A stretch of DNA of 64,000 nt from Latrodectus hesperus (lineage: Eukaryota > Arthropoda > Arachnida > Araneae > Theridiidae), in NCBI GenBank assembly GCA_037975125.1, contig CM075857.1:47125172-47189171 (forward strand). The letters are read 5' to 3'. Positions within the stretch are counted from its first letter, which is position 1. Each line of letters begins with the position of its first letter. The notes under the pieces are model-generated. The model did not search any database. It was not told the origin of the DNA and was given only the letters and a program-made list of their open reading frames with translations. Positions 25,330-43,270 of the stretch are shown here, piece after piece. The translations under genes and the position numbers were made by a program.

Positions 25330-28300
25330 ACTTCTTGAGAGGATTTTTAATCGATAGTGTGACGCATTCACGTGTCACAAGAACAAAAACCAGAAAAACT
25401 CCCAAGAATACCCCGCGACAGAAGGTACATTTCTCAGAGTGCGGTCTAATCACTAGGCCATGCAAAGCCCATAGTAGCAGATTATTTATAAATTTTTAAA
25501 AGTAACCTACAATTTTTTTTAAAATTATTGTGTTGCATGTTATTTTACAAATTGAGTCTAAGCATACTCTTTGTAAAGCGCATTATACTAATTTACTCAC
25601 TAATATGCCTCCATCTTTAGGTATTTAACTTTATATTAAAGAATAAAATGTCCCTAGCTGGATTAATTTTTAAACCATAACAACTGATCTCATTTCCCAA
25701 GAATAAAATAGATAAATATTTTGGAAATTTTGTAACTCTACCAGTGTGTAAATACTATACAAAAAAAATCTCAACATCATAATAACTTAAAGAGAGTTGA
25801 ATAAAATTAAACTTTTGTATAAGAAGCAAAAGTGCGCATCAAATAATAATAAGTAATTAAAAAATAAAATATACAAAAGTGAATGTGTTACATCAGAACT
25901 CCAAAGTATTCCTTCCAAAAAATCACAGTTAGCCGCACTAGTATCAAGTGGCATCGCTCATAAAGTTGCAAAAAATCTAAAAGTGAACCCTGTTAACGAA
26001 AATTACTTAATATTAGATGATATATTATAAAGAAAACTATGTCAGTTTTTTTTCTCTTTCTTTCATTTATAAAACCATCGAATCAACATTTCGTGGGCTC
26101 AATTTTCACTTAAGGAGATGTTTGCTTTGATTGAGCATTATAAGAGTAACCCTTTTTTAGTAAACAGTTTATCAATTTCTAAAAAAATAACCGTAATGAC
26201 GAATAAATCAACTTTTATTTAAAAAATCAGTATTCAAAATATTGGCGTTTTCGTCAAATTGGAAAATAAATACAGAAAGGTGCTTTTGATAACAAAGAAA
26301 TGCATTTTCTATAATAAATAATCTTATTGTATTTTAGTAATAAAGTTAATTTATAAAAAATTTTAATAGGTTTTGGTATTGCCCTTTCCTTAAATTGCAT
26401 AACTGTAATTTTTAATTCCTACCTTGTACCTTTAACATCATGAAATATTCAATACTAATGTTCTTAGGGAAGAAAATAGAAAATTCGATTAATAAAAAAA
26501 TACGAAAGAAAAATACTTTTTGAACTTTGATTGTATACTTAGCATTTTTTATACAAATTAAATAAAAATTTGCAAAATAAATAGACAGTGAAATTCTGTT
26601 ATTGTTAACTGACAAAAACCGGCAAAAACTTACTGTTAGTTGTAAGGATATAAATGATTGTTTAAAGACATTTAAAATGTTTTATTCAAAAAGTTATAAA
26701 ATTTTATAAGCACACAAACAAATTTCCGTCATAAATATTCAGAAAATTTTTTCAGAAACAGCTTAAAGTGCAAATAAGCACTAAAATTAATTGCCTGCCT
26801 AAAAAAGCATAGTGTAGCAAAATATAATGTTTATAAAAAAATCCTGAAAATCCACTGCAAGCAGCACTGAATATGAAAAAAAAAAACTTTTGATAAATTA
26901 ATTCTCAACAAATGTACATATTCACTATTTATAATACAACTCAAGACATAATTTGCAATTACAAACATGTACTAAAAAGGATTTTTCTAAGTGGACTATC
27001 AATTAGGTGCTTCATCTGTATAATCAATAACATCCACCCTCCAAAATAAATCCAAACTCCAAAATCAATAATCATCAAAACTCTCCATGTAAACGATATG
27101 TTTAGAAAAATGATAAAAAAAGTATAAAACTATTTTTAATATCAGCATTTTTATATTATTGACACATGGTTTTTTTGTACTAATAATTTTCATAATAAAT
27201 GAAATTTGGTAGGAATATATACATTATAAATTATATATACCTTTGGAATAAAAATTTAGTAAAATTTTTTAAATGGAGTTAATCGATTTTGTAAGTGAAA
27301 AATCCAATTAAAATTAAATAGTGATAACAACTTATTATTTAATTCCGAATTATTAAAAAGTCCATAAATTTTTAACTACAATTGAAAAAGTAATTGTTTG
27401 TACTTTTCGCAGACAAACTAGTTATGAAATTGAAGTATAGATGGCGCTTTAAACTATATGAATTTTTTTATTGAAATTGTTGAAATCGTCCAAATGGTTT
27501 TGTAAATATAGCAAACGAATCTATGATTCTGTATATTTTTCTTTATTTTAAGATTACGGAAATTTAAATAAGCTTGTGGATTCGAATAAATGCAGCAATA
27601 ATGTTTTTACACTTTGTCACGTTTTGGATATGAAATTCCTAAAATACCTCATATTTCTAAATTTTATGTAAAAGTTGAAAGTAAAACATTTTGAAATTTA
27701 TCAGAAAATATTACTTTAACAACATTTCTAATTAAAATTCTTTCTATTAAATTTTATTGCAAAACAAATCATATGAGCTAAATATTACGGGATTGTTATT
27801 CTTTCTTTAATGTATTTCTTTAAAGAATTTCTTTAATGTGTTTCCTAGAAATCAAGCTTGAAAATAATAGGTTAATTATATAATAATATAATTGAAAATT
27901 TTATTAATTTCAAAGCATAAATATATCGGAAATAATATTAAATTTAAAAAAATTGGAGAAATTCTCTTTTAATAATTTTAAGCCCGATTAACATCATTAC
28001 GATTATAATTTGTAATTTAAAAATAATCAAAAAATAAAAATGAATATTTTAGCTAATCCAGTTTCATTTTCTTAGAAATGAAATAATAGAATTCATCTGC
28101 ATAAATCAAATTATATTTTGTTTAACTATCTTCTAAAATAAAATAAAGTTAATACTGCAATTTTATGAGATACAAAAAATAAATAAGTGAATTAGATATA
28201 GTATAATGGAAAGTTGAAGCATTAGCGGAAAATACGAATCTAAATGATCAGACGTAATCCAAATATCAAACTGCAATACCTCCAGAACAAGTTGTAAGAT

Positions 28301-31140
28301 CTGGGCGAAATTTATATATTGAAATAATCGTTATATTTAATATTAACTTATTTACATTTTATTGTAAACAACTGACTATTGGAAAATTCAAGAAAAATAA
28401 TGTTCTAGAACTTTGTTACGCCGTCTTTAACTCATACGCTAGACGTGAAATATAGTTACAGAATATATAGAACTTTTCAAAATTTAGAATATTTTACATC
28501 CACACACAAGTGTTATTATTATTTTTTTATATCACACAAGAGCTATACTGCCTTGAATATCTTTTTTCAATAAAGCGAAATGAGGATTACACAAGTACGA
28601 AAAAAAGTTTTCTTAGAAATTGCTGTCGCATCCTTACTGATTGATGATGCGTTCATCAGAAAATAACTCCTAAATACTGTGTCATGAGAGGCAATGAAAT
28701 GATCGGAGAATACTCAAGTAGTTTTGTTGAGTAATTGCTATTTCTGGATCTCATGACATAAATATAATTTTCTAACAAGATATTTGGATCATTACAAGCA
28801 GCTACAGGAATAATTGACATAAGAAGCTGCCACCTGCATCATTTTAGCATTAAAATAGTGTATACCCCGAATGGAAAACAAGACGTGGATCTTGAAAAAA
28901 TACAATAAACGTCAATTTGGATTTATCACTATGCACACTCATTAACCATTGAATTATAATCTAAACTCTAAGATAACTACATTTTGAAGCCATTTGTGTT
29001 TGAAACTATTCTATCCAAACTTGAAGCTAAGCCAGCAGCTGAAAAGTTAGTATTACAAATTACAATTTAATTGCGTTGTTGTTGTTTCTGATTTCTAATT
29101 GACATGATAAAATCAAACAAACTTCATAAGTCCAAAAATTTCCAGTAGAAACTAAAAAAGCAAGAGGTTTGGAAAAAACCTGGTCCAATTTAAAATCTAT
29201 GCTATTTAAAACATGCCCAGTATTTAATACTTTTCAAGTTCAGTTCACATCTCGCCATTAGGCATTTGCAGGGAAATAGTGACAAAGAACGACAAGCCAA
29301 GCGAATAAAAAATTACAATTCTGTTTATAATGGGGTATCACTTCTTGGAGCATTAATCCAAAGTTATATTTGCTTTTAATTCAAATTCGTTATGCGATGA
29401 TTAAACAAACAGAAAATGAATAACAACAGCATTTATCCATTGCGTGCTACTTTTCATAATAAGATTTTCTTTAGGTATTGTTCCAAGTGGCTTGGCTGAA
29501 TTCATTTGGAAAAAGATGTCAGAGGAATACTTGTGACACCGTGAGATGCTTCTAAAAGCTGCGCAATTATCAGAGTTAAATATAAATTTATGAAGCTGCC
29601 TGGGTCAACTAGACAAGATATCCTATGTAATTAGTTTACCTACTTTTCATTTGTTTCTTATTAGGAATGCTTCAGCATTTAAAAATATACTATATACAAC
29701 AATTATAGCACATATATACACACATATACTTAATTAAATAGTATTTTGTAGTTCCATGTTAAATATATTTAATTATTTGATTCAGGTTATAATCAGTCAT
29801 CTAAACGAGTTGAGGGTGTGATGTGCAAGTAAATCTAAAAAAATTCACATGGGTAATAAAAATTAATGTGTGACAACAGACAGAAAATACAAAAGGAAAT
29901 TTAAAGACATTCATATTTGTCAATAATTTTCTTGCATATTACCTAATCTGTTTAGGTGTCCAATTTATAAACTGGTTTAAGTCCCTTTACTTTTAAACAA
30001 GACCTTGCGCACTAAGCCAGCTTCAGGAAGAAGAAATCATTGTCAGAAGATGTCTGAGGTAAAATAATATTGGACAAAAAGAAATAATAATTGGTTGTCA
30101 AATATGGTATGTATTTTAGGTTATTTAAAACTCTCCAGTTGAACTTTGGTGAAAAATGCGGAGCTTGGCTATTTCAATGCAACAGGGTGTCCGCAATACT
30201 CAACATACCAAGACTTTTGTGTGATTTAACAGTGAATTTTAAATATGAATACATTCCTTACCCACATAAAATAAATCATAGGTTGCATGTCACGGGACAC
30301 ACAAATCATAAAAGCTAGTGATATCCCTTTTTTTAAATGTTTTGATACCTTAAATGATTTTACCAATCTGTAAATCTCTATTATACTTATTCATACAACT
30401 GCTTCAAAGCTAATAATGCCACCAGTTTTCTTTTGAGGAAGAGAAATATTACCCTCATATTCATTATTACTTTCATTTCTATTGATTATCGTAGACAAAA
30501 CAAAATAAATAAGTCTCATGATATATAATTAGTTTGTGTAAAAAATGAATTAAAGTATTAAATATGTAGTTAAATTTAATAGCTTAATCTATTCTTGAAA
30601 GCAGTTGTGTACTTCTAAGTATTATTTTTAAAAAAATGATATCTGATAACACACTGTTCTGAAGATGTTTATTTTCTTAAAATAAAATTTACAGAAAAAC
30701 TACCCTAAAGAAAAGAAACACACTTGCTAACTTAATTCAATAAATCAAAATCATTTTATATCGCTTCTGAAATTTCAAAACATATAAAACAAAATTTGTG
30801 TTTTAACTTTTATACATTAAAAATACTTTATCATAATTATTGCCTTCTGTTACTTGCACCCATTTTGAGTTTTTTTTTCACCAGAAATTATTTGTTGCTT
30901 TCGTCATTTTATTTAATTATAATCCTTTTAAGTTTTTAGTTTATTCTTCTTAAGTAAATGTATGTCCTAAGAACGCCAACTTTAAAAGTGTCTTTTCTTC
31001 AAAAGTATTTTTAGCATTTCTTTAAATAATTCTTTTTCTAAAAACAAATTTTTCTAGAAGAAATATTACATCTTTTATAAACGAAATACATTGTCTTGTT
31101 GAATAAAAGTAACAAGCAGATTCTAAACACTATCGTAAAT
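25330..31140. other. AT-rich stretch with tRNA-like and (GTT)n scraps
   Basis: On the minus strand near 25475-25440, GGCCTAGTGATTAGACC looks like a tRNA A-box, but no acceptable B-box follows. (GTT)n near 29076-29089 resembles the reverse of an (AAC)n SINE tail. The frame at 30091-30318 (75 codons) has no recognised domain. Otherwise nothing is seen. Confidence 0.4.
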
Positions 31141-31144
31141 AGTA

Positions 31145-31390
31145 TAGTAAGAGAAGATTGAAACTACATGTTGCAAATAGAGAATAAAACTGTTTCTTTT
31201 CCACTCAAAGCAAAGGAAATAATGGTGAATAAAATACTTTTCGCTCTTTTGTCTGGCTTCTGTAAACGATATTTTGTTTCTTCAAATGATATTAAAAAAC
31301 CTTGTATCATTTAGAGATAAAGTTGGGAAAAAAGATCTTTCTAAGAACGACTTTCAAGAAATTCAAAGATTAACTCAGAAAGAAAGTATC
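31145..31390 (+). repeat. Unidentified dispersed family, copy A
   Basis: Aligns by eye with 45360-45600 (copy B) and 62160-62430 (copy C). Shared landmarks with copy C are TTGCAAATAG (31171), then GATATTAAAAAACCTTGT (about 31285) against GCTATTAAAAATCTTGTT in C, and CAAGAAATTCAA (about 31355) present in both. Reading frames here are interrupted. No TIR, tail or recognised domain was found. It is the most diverged of the three copies. Confidence 0.55.
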
Positions 31391-32410
31391 ACATCCTTAC
31401 AATCAACATAAGCGCCTACCATTTTACGACAAAATTTTAGTTTCTTAGGACTAAAATAGTTTTTTTATTTCATTTTTTATCATATGGCAAGGTATTTTCT
31501 CAAAGAAAGAAATCAGTCGTTATAAAACAATTTACTTTCTCTAATACCAAATACTAGTACTCTCAAACAAGAAGCCATTTTATTAAATGATAACAAATTG
31601 AATTCAGTAGAAAAGATTCTAAATTTAAGAATGTAACCAAAATGATAAAATCTTTGTTGTTATTTCAAAATTTTTTATATCGTTTAACTTTATATTAAAT
31701 TTCCCCACTTTCGCTTTTTAGAACTTAACTATCATGTAAGTATAAAAAAACATACTTTTAAACTTCAACAATAAATTTAAAAATAAAATAGATCAATAAG
31801 AACAGTTGATATATTTTTTTTCGTTTTATGTATACGGCTCTGAAAAAAATTGAAATATTCACAAGGGAAACATAAAAAATACATATGTATAGTCAGCATG
31901 TATAGTTTTTTTTTTCAAAGATAAATATCATTAAAAAAGAAGATAATAACAATCTGTAAACACATCTTTTGAGATTATATCCAGACCTAAATAAACTTTG
32001 CATAGACCTGGCAACATGTTAGTTATGTAAATATATTGCTAATATAAAATATCTGATATATGACGATATTAGTAATTCAAATATGATTTTTTCACCGATC
32101 ACTTACAAAAACACTTCCGCATATGATTAATCTAATGGAACGTAAATGTTCCAAAAATATTCGATGAAAATATCTAACCAATTAAAATCTAATTCAAATG
32201 TTTGTTTTAAATTATGGGAAAGTTTTAAGTCTTTGTTGTGAATAGAATTAAATAAAATAATTTTATCTAACAAGTTAATTAACTTAACGACTTTATCAAA
32301 CAGTAAGTAAGAAGATTATTTCAAATTTACATGAGATCGTAATCAATTTTTTGTGTTTTCATTTTTGTAAATTTTTCAAAAGGTAACTTGATGCTCTAAT
32401 GATGGAACAA
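31391..32410. other. AT-rich stretch without recognisable features
   Basis: Nothing is recognised between copy A and the Tc1 fossil. Confidence 0.45.
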
Positions 32411-32416
32411 CTTTAT

Positions 32417-32478
32417 TGACCACCTTGATCAATAGATCTTAATCCTACGCAACATTTTAGATATTGTCTAGAAAGGTA
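32417..32478 (+). pseudogene. Tc1-like transposase C-terminal fossil
   Basis: One frame reads PP*SIDLNPTQHFRYCLER, an evident relic of the Tc1 signature WPxQSPDLNPIEHLW that surrounds the catalytic Glu. The Glu is replaced by Gln and stops interrupt the frame. Flanking bases are too decayed to delimit the element. It lies about 340 bases upstream of the DD41D element but belongs to a different family. Confidence 0.5.
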
Positions 32479-32816
32479 ACTTGTTGCTTCAATTTCCTTG
32501 AAGAAATCGATACAAAAATCATTTCCTAAATGTTCTTTGACTTCTATTCTTGTCTCTGCTTATTTTTCATTAAGAAGTAACGAGATTAGGAAATCTGGTT
32601 GGTAGGCAAAGATGGACTTATGTTCTTTTTTAATTATATAGATATTTTGATAAAATATTTCATCTATCATAGAATGGTTTGAAAAAATTTAATAATTCAA
32701 ACGTTATGTTTTGCACAAGATGAGACATGTTTATTGCAAATAAATTACGTTATGCCATTTCTTATAATAAGCTATTTATAAAAGATAAATTACACTTAAG
32801 AGAATTAATGCTTATA

Positions 32817-34117
32817 CAGAGGGTATTAAAACATTTTTAGAACGATTTCGATTAAGAATTTTAAAAAAGTAAATGTTTTAGAACAAAAATGTTTTTCAAC
32901 AGCTTATTATTTGAAATGAGAAATACCGTCTGTTACTTTTAAATTTATTCTTCTTTCAAAATGTCGCATGTAAACTAGCTGTGGATTAAAAGGTATGTTT
33001 TTACGCTTTCCGAAGAGAAATATTCTTATTTCAGGATTCAAAAACGTTGTGAAATGTATGGTATTAAAATTTCTAAGTGCAAAATAAGCAACATTATTAA
33101 TCGGACAGGTAAAAACCGTCAATCATTATTTCTACATGGAATGAAGACTCCAAACGAATATCCGAAAAAAGTACGTACTGTTTCAAATGTTTCTAAAGTG
33201 AAATCCCTGGTAACAAGAGAAAATCCGCCAACACAGAAATCAATTGCAAAGTCTTTAGATACATCTGTAGCAACAATAAATAAAATAATAAATCAAGATT
33301 TACTACTTAAAAAAGCTAAAAAACATAATGTTCACCAGCTTTTGCCGAGGCATGTGACTCAACGCAAAACATTTTGTAGAATCCTGTATGAAAACCATTT
33401 AGCAGGAGATAAATGGAAATACATTGTGACCCTTGATGAAGCATGGGTTTACCTAAATGAGTGCAACAAAAAAAGGTCTATTTACTATAGAAAACGAGGA
33501 GAAAAAATGTACAAACCTGGTTCCGTCAATGTAAAGAAAGTTTCAGTAAGAGGTTTATGATAGTCGCAGGTTTCTCCTACAATGGGAAATTAAAAATAAA
33601 AAGAGTAGAAAAAAATGTTAAAATCAACTCATCATACTATCAGGAGAAGATTTTACGTCCAATATTTACAGAAGAAATTCCACTTCTTTATCCCAAAGAC
33701 TTTCAAAGAGTGAAACTTCATCAAGACAAAGCTACGAGTTATACTTCTAAAACTATCACTGCATTCCTTGAAAAAATGAAGACTAATACAGGTATTGAAT
33801 ATATACCTTTTCATCATATTCCTGTGAAGTCCCCTGACGTTTCAACTATGGACTATTGTGCCTTTGGTCTGTTAAAAAGAGCCCTTTCTAAACGCAAACC
33901 CACCAAGATAGATGGACTCTGGAAAGTAGTAGAAGAGGAATGGAAAGCAATACCCCTGTAAATTTTACGAAAATTTCTTCTATCATGGAAATCACGATGC
34001 AGACTTATAGTCCAGAAAAAAGGCTATCAGAACGAACATTTAAAAAAATAGTTTTTAAATTTTAGATATTAATTAAACGGCCCCGAAATCGTTCTAAAAA
34101 TGTGTTAATACCCTCTG
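32817..34117 (+). mobile_element. mariner/Tc1-superfamily transposon, DD41D (rosa-like), 1,301 bp
   Basis: TIRs of at least 34 bp match with one mismatch. The left end begins CAGAGGGTATTAAAACATTT (32817 on) and continues through TTTAGAACGATTTCG; the right end (34084-34117) is its reverse complement. TA dinucleotides flank both ends (32815-32816 and 34118-34119). A single plus-strand transposase pseudogene fills the interior. The near-identical TIRs indicate a comparatively recent insertion. Confidence 0.95.
32961..34051 (+). pseudogene. DD41D transposase, one frameshift and two stops
   Basis: The in-frame ATG at 32961 (MSHVN) is followed by TAG at 32976-32978; the frame then runs through an N-terminal helix-turn-helix (ISKCKISNIINRTGK) and a second one (TQKSIAKSLDTSVATINKI). 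The first catalytic Asp is in YIVTLDEAWVYL. A one-base shift near 33511-33518 moves the frame, which continues as FMIVAGFSYNGKLKIKRVEK. The second Asp is in LHQDKATSYTSK and the third in SPDVSTMDYCAFGLLKRAL. Forty-one residues separate the last two Asp, which defines the DD41D group rather than mariner DD34D or Tc1 DD34E. TAA at 33959-33961 interrupts the C-terminus, whose reading resumes in the same frame to TAG 34049-34051 (ending EHLKK). All catalytic residues are kept. The upstream start is uncertain because the first codons may also be shifted. Confidence 0.9.
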
Positions 34118-34119
34118 TA

Positions 34120-39681
<5,562 letters not shown>

Positions 39682-39689
39682 TTCAAATA

Positions 39690-42600
39690 TAATACAATAC
39701 TCCAATTGCTTGTCTGTGTTTTATACTACTCAACAGCAAATCTTCGACCCCTTTCATATATTGCACCTCGTTGCAGTTATTGAATAAAATACGTGCATTT
39801 ATATGATTTCATCTATAATTTGTTAATTTTGTTAACATAACTTCCATCTTCTTACTATTATGCCTTCTTATTAATCTTAGGATAATAAAAGAAAGTCCTT
39901 CAAAATTCACAAAAAAATATTATTTAAAAAAGCATCAAAATATAATGAAAAATCGTAAATTTTTATTGATTCGTAAAATATGGAATATAGGTATCATATG
40001 GAGAAACATGTATGGCAAATGGTCTCTATTGGACAATAAGGGCATCTTAAAGGTAAAATCATTTTTTCTTTACGGTTGTACAATAATTAATAATTTAATT
40101 ATGTTTGTTTATTATAATTATTTCTTTAGTATATTGTGCGATGTATCGATAAAAAATAATCTAATTAAAATATCTTTTAAAATATACTATAAAGACATTT
40201 TTAAGATTGAAGCAGAATAGTTGTACTTTTATGAACTTAAAATAAATGTCTGTTGATCTCTTATTGTTTAAATCATTTTTAAGAATTTGTCTTTCTTGTA
40301 ATTTTATAGAATTACAAGCAACTTTCAAAAAATTAAGAATCTTATGCCATCAAATATCGTTATCTTTTATAATTTTTTTCTAAAATTATTTAATAATAAT
40401 CTTCTAAAATAATATTTTTGAAAATAAAAATTTTAAATAATTCAAGAACATTTTAATATAAAAATTAAAATTCGTACAATTACTTGCTATTATTTAAATA
40501 AATCACTAATTAATTTAGTTTTAATATATCAGTGATTCATATTAAATAAAATCCCTTAAAAATGGCATGACATATATTTTCTAATGAATAATAACTATCT
40601 TACTCCAAATGTAATAAATATTAAAAAAATATTAAACTTGAATACAGAATTTAAATAGCTCAATTTATTTAATTACTAAAATACCAACATTTATAAAAAA
40701 AACGGTAGAATTTATGAACAATTATTATACAGCCAGTTCTAAAAATAAGTATCCTTCACTTATTATTAAACTCAAACAGCAGAAGATAATCATGAAAAAA
40801 TGATATAGCAGATGATTTTTGAAAAAACATTAATGAACTTAATAATGATTTTAAAAAAGAGAATCTAGAAACATTTTTTAAAAAATTAATTTTACTCAAA
40901 CAAAAACGATGAAAAGAAAATAGGTACGGATAATAAATAATGACTTGAAAAGATATGAAAGAAAAATTGTTCTTAAATATATTTTTTATGTATTATTTCG
41001 ATAGTTATAAAGCGAAAATCTTCTATACAAAGTGGTTTGAAAATCGTAGGTTTTGTGTTACTGAAAAGAAATTTAAGAGAAAAAAAGAAATTTGGAAAGA
41101 AAGTTAAGGAAATATGAATTAGTCTAATTTAAGTAAATAATCATTATATGATTAATGAGATAAAACTCTATAATTTTTATTTGATTACCATTTCGATAAT
41201 AAGAAATTTTAATTTAAAAAATACTTTGATTAATAAGGCTTTCTTTCTTTGTTTTGAATAATTGAGATCATATGATGTTTAATTCAGCAGCTTAAATAAT
41301 ATTCAAAATTAATTTTTATTAATAATATATGTATAAACTGAAATTTATTGATACATATAATAAAAACATAACTTTCAGGATAATTAGTTTAAGGAATGGG
41401 AATGTTTAATTTCAATTCTCGTAGTGTAACATTAATTAAATATCATAGACCTTTCTAATTAAAGCCTTCAAAACCAACGTTAGATTTTCACAAGGGAAAA
41501 TGCCATATGGAAAATAAAATTTAAATAAAATGCAAACGCATTTTGAAATCTTAAGCACTGAAAAAGAGAGAAGTAATTAAAGTACAGTTGCAGAGAGATA
41601 ATGGAATACAAGGAAAATTTTCTATTGAGATATTATTTTAGCTTTAGTATTTACTGTTAAGAATTTGAACTATTCTATTTTAAAGAATTACTTAATCTTC
41701 ACCGAAATCGTTGATAAAGATTAAATAACCGAAATATATTAAATGTTGCGTTTTAACTGTATTTTATACATCGTAAATTTTGATTGGATAATAGAGAATG
41801 TTGGATTTTATATCCTAAAATAAATACAAGCAGTGACAGTTTTATAACAGTGACCGATTATGCAGATATAATTTATTTTTCCTTCCTTGTATTATACAAA
41901 TTATTTCGTTGTATGTATTCGTATTTAATTAAATTCTATTTTATACACATTTTTGATTTTACATAACAGATTTTAAAAAAGTAAAAAATACATCCAAATA
42001 CATTTTAAAGACTAGGCAGAATGATCGAATATCTTATCTGAGTATATAAGAACACAATATGAAAATTTATCGAAAGCAAAATATACAAAGTTGAAGGAAA
42101 ATTGGTCGTTTATTTGTCATAATGTATCGATTAAATGATGTGGTATGCATATGTAGTTATTTCGGTTCAAAGCTTATTCACCATTTGCACAAGCATTGTA
42201 ATTTAGTAAATTTGATTTTTAACTGCTCACAGAGGAAATCTTTTGAAAAAGCAAACACCGATTAAACATTATTGAAAAAGAAGCCGTAAGTTGCTAGAAA
42301 TTACTTATTAAATTGTTTAATAGTGTGCATACTGTATTTTTGATTTGAGTTGTAAGCGCAAAACACCATATTTCTGAATAGATAGGAATATTAGTTGTGA
42401 AATCGCTTTCATTATGGTTGTTTTCAAATAAATGAAGTTCGCGTTCAGACTACTGCACTCAATATAATTTTAGTAACCCTTAGCTAGGAATATCAAGGAT
42501 CAACTAATAACTTTTGGAAAATAGCTAACAGTAATTTTTCCATTTAGAAAATAGTAGTTAAGTAGTTGATTTAGTGGTGTTGTAATTTATTGAGAAGTGC

Positions 42601-43055
42601 CATCTTGCATTAAAAAAGTTCCATAAGTGCATGCATCATGTTGCATATTACAGCGCTGAATTAGCTAATAAGGTACAGTAGATTACCAGTACCTCCTACT
42701 GACGATGCAAGTCACAGTGTAAAATGAGCCTATCACCTCGAAGTAAAAATGGCAGACAATAAATACAATTGTAAGCCTCGATGCTCTACACTGAGTGATA
42801 TTTGGGGAGCGAAGAAACAATGGTTTCTTTATTTCACATATTCTACTATTTCATATATTCGTGAAATCTTAGGTATTATGTGTGTGTGTGAAAAGGATAT
42901 AAAAATAAATGAGATCTGCACGCTTGCGCATACAAAATGTCCAATGAACAAGGATTGTCATCTTTTATTCGAGTGAGGAAATGAGGGGCAAGATTCTTGT
43001 ATTGGCAGGTTAAAATGAATCATTTATTGAATATGGGGGGATTATAGATGGATAG
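39690..43055. other. AT-rich stretch without recognisable features
   Basis: The frames at 39945-40220 (91 codons), 41784-41966 and 42749-42976 have no recognised motif and no supporting splice or promoter pattern that I can see. A slightly GC-richer patch lies at about 42600-43000. Confidence 0.45.
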
Positions 43056-43059
43056 CAAT

Positions 43060-43270
43060 TTAGCGAACTAAGGCTCTCAGTTCTCGGAACAAGCTCCTTG
43101 ATCTAAAAGTGGAATATCTCAAGTTCGATACCAGTCTCTGGTTAACAACTGGAGATTTATGTTTCTCCCCTGTATAAATATCAGTTGAGATAAGTTGTTT
43201 GTGAGTTTTTTTGTTTTGTATAGTATGTGAATACTGCTTTTTAGGGAAAGTTCTCCTAAAAGGCATGAAT
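43060..43270 (+). mobile_element. Possible tRNA-like SINE head
   Basis: TAGCGAACTAAGGCTCTCAG (43061-43080) could be a decayed A-box, and AGTTCGATACC (about 43120) is a good B-box match about 55 bases later, a spacing seen in tRNAs with a long variable arm. No tail or second copy was found in the window. The minus-strand 68-codon frame here is incidental. Confidence 0.35.

Noticed and set aside
25384..25480. Further tRNA-derived SINE on the minus strand
   Set aside because: Only an A-box-like motif is visible; no B-box at a suitable distance and no tail.
32907..33122. 71-codon minus-strand frame
   Set aside because: It lies antisense to the 5' part of the DD41D transposase and has no motif of its own.
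39945..40220. 91-codon frame as a gene
   Set aside because: Its composition is that of the AT-rich background, and the hydrophobic Ile/Phe/Asn/Lys/Tyr bias is what random AT-rich DNA gives.
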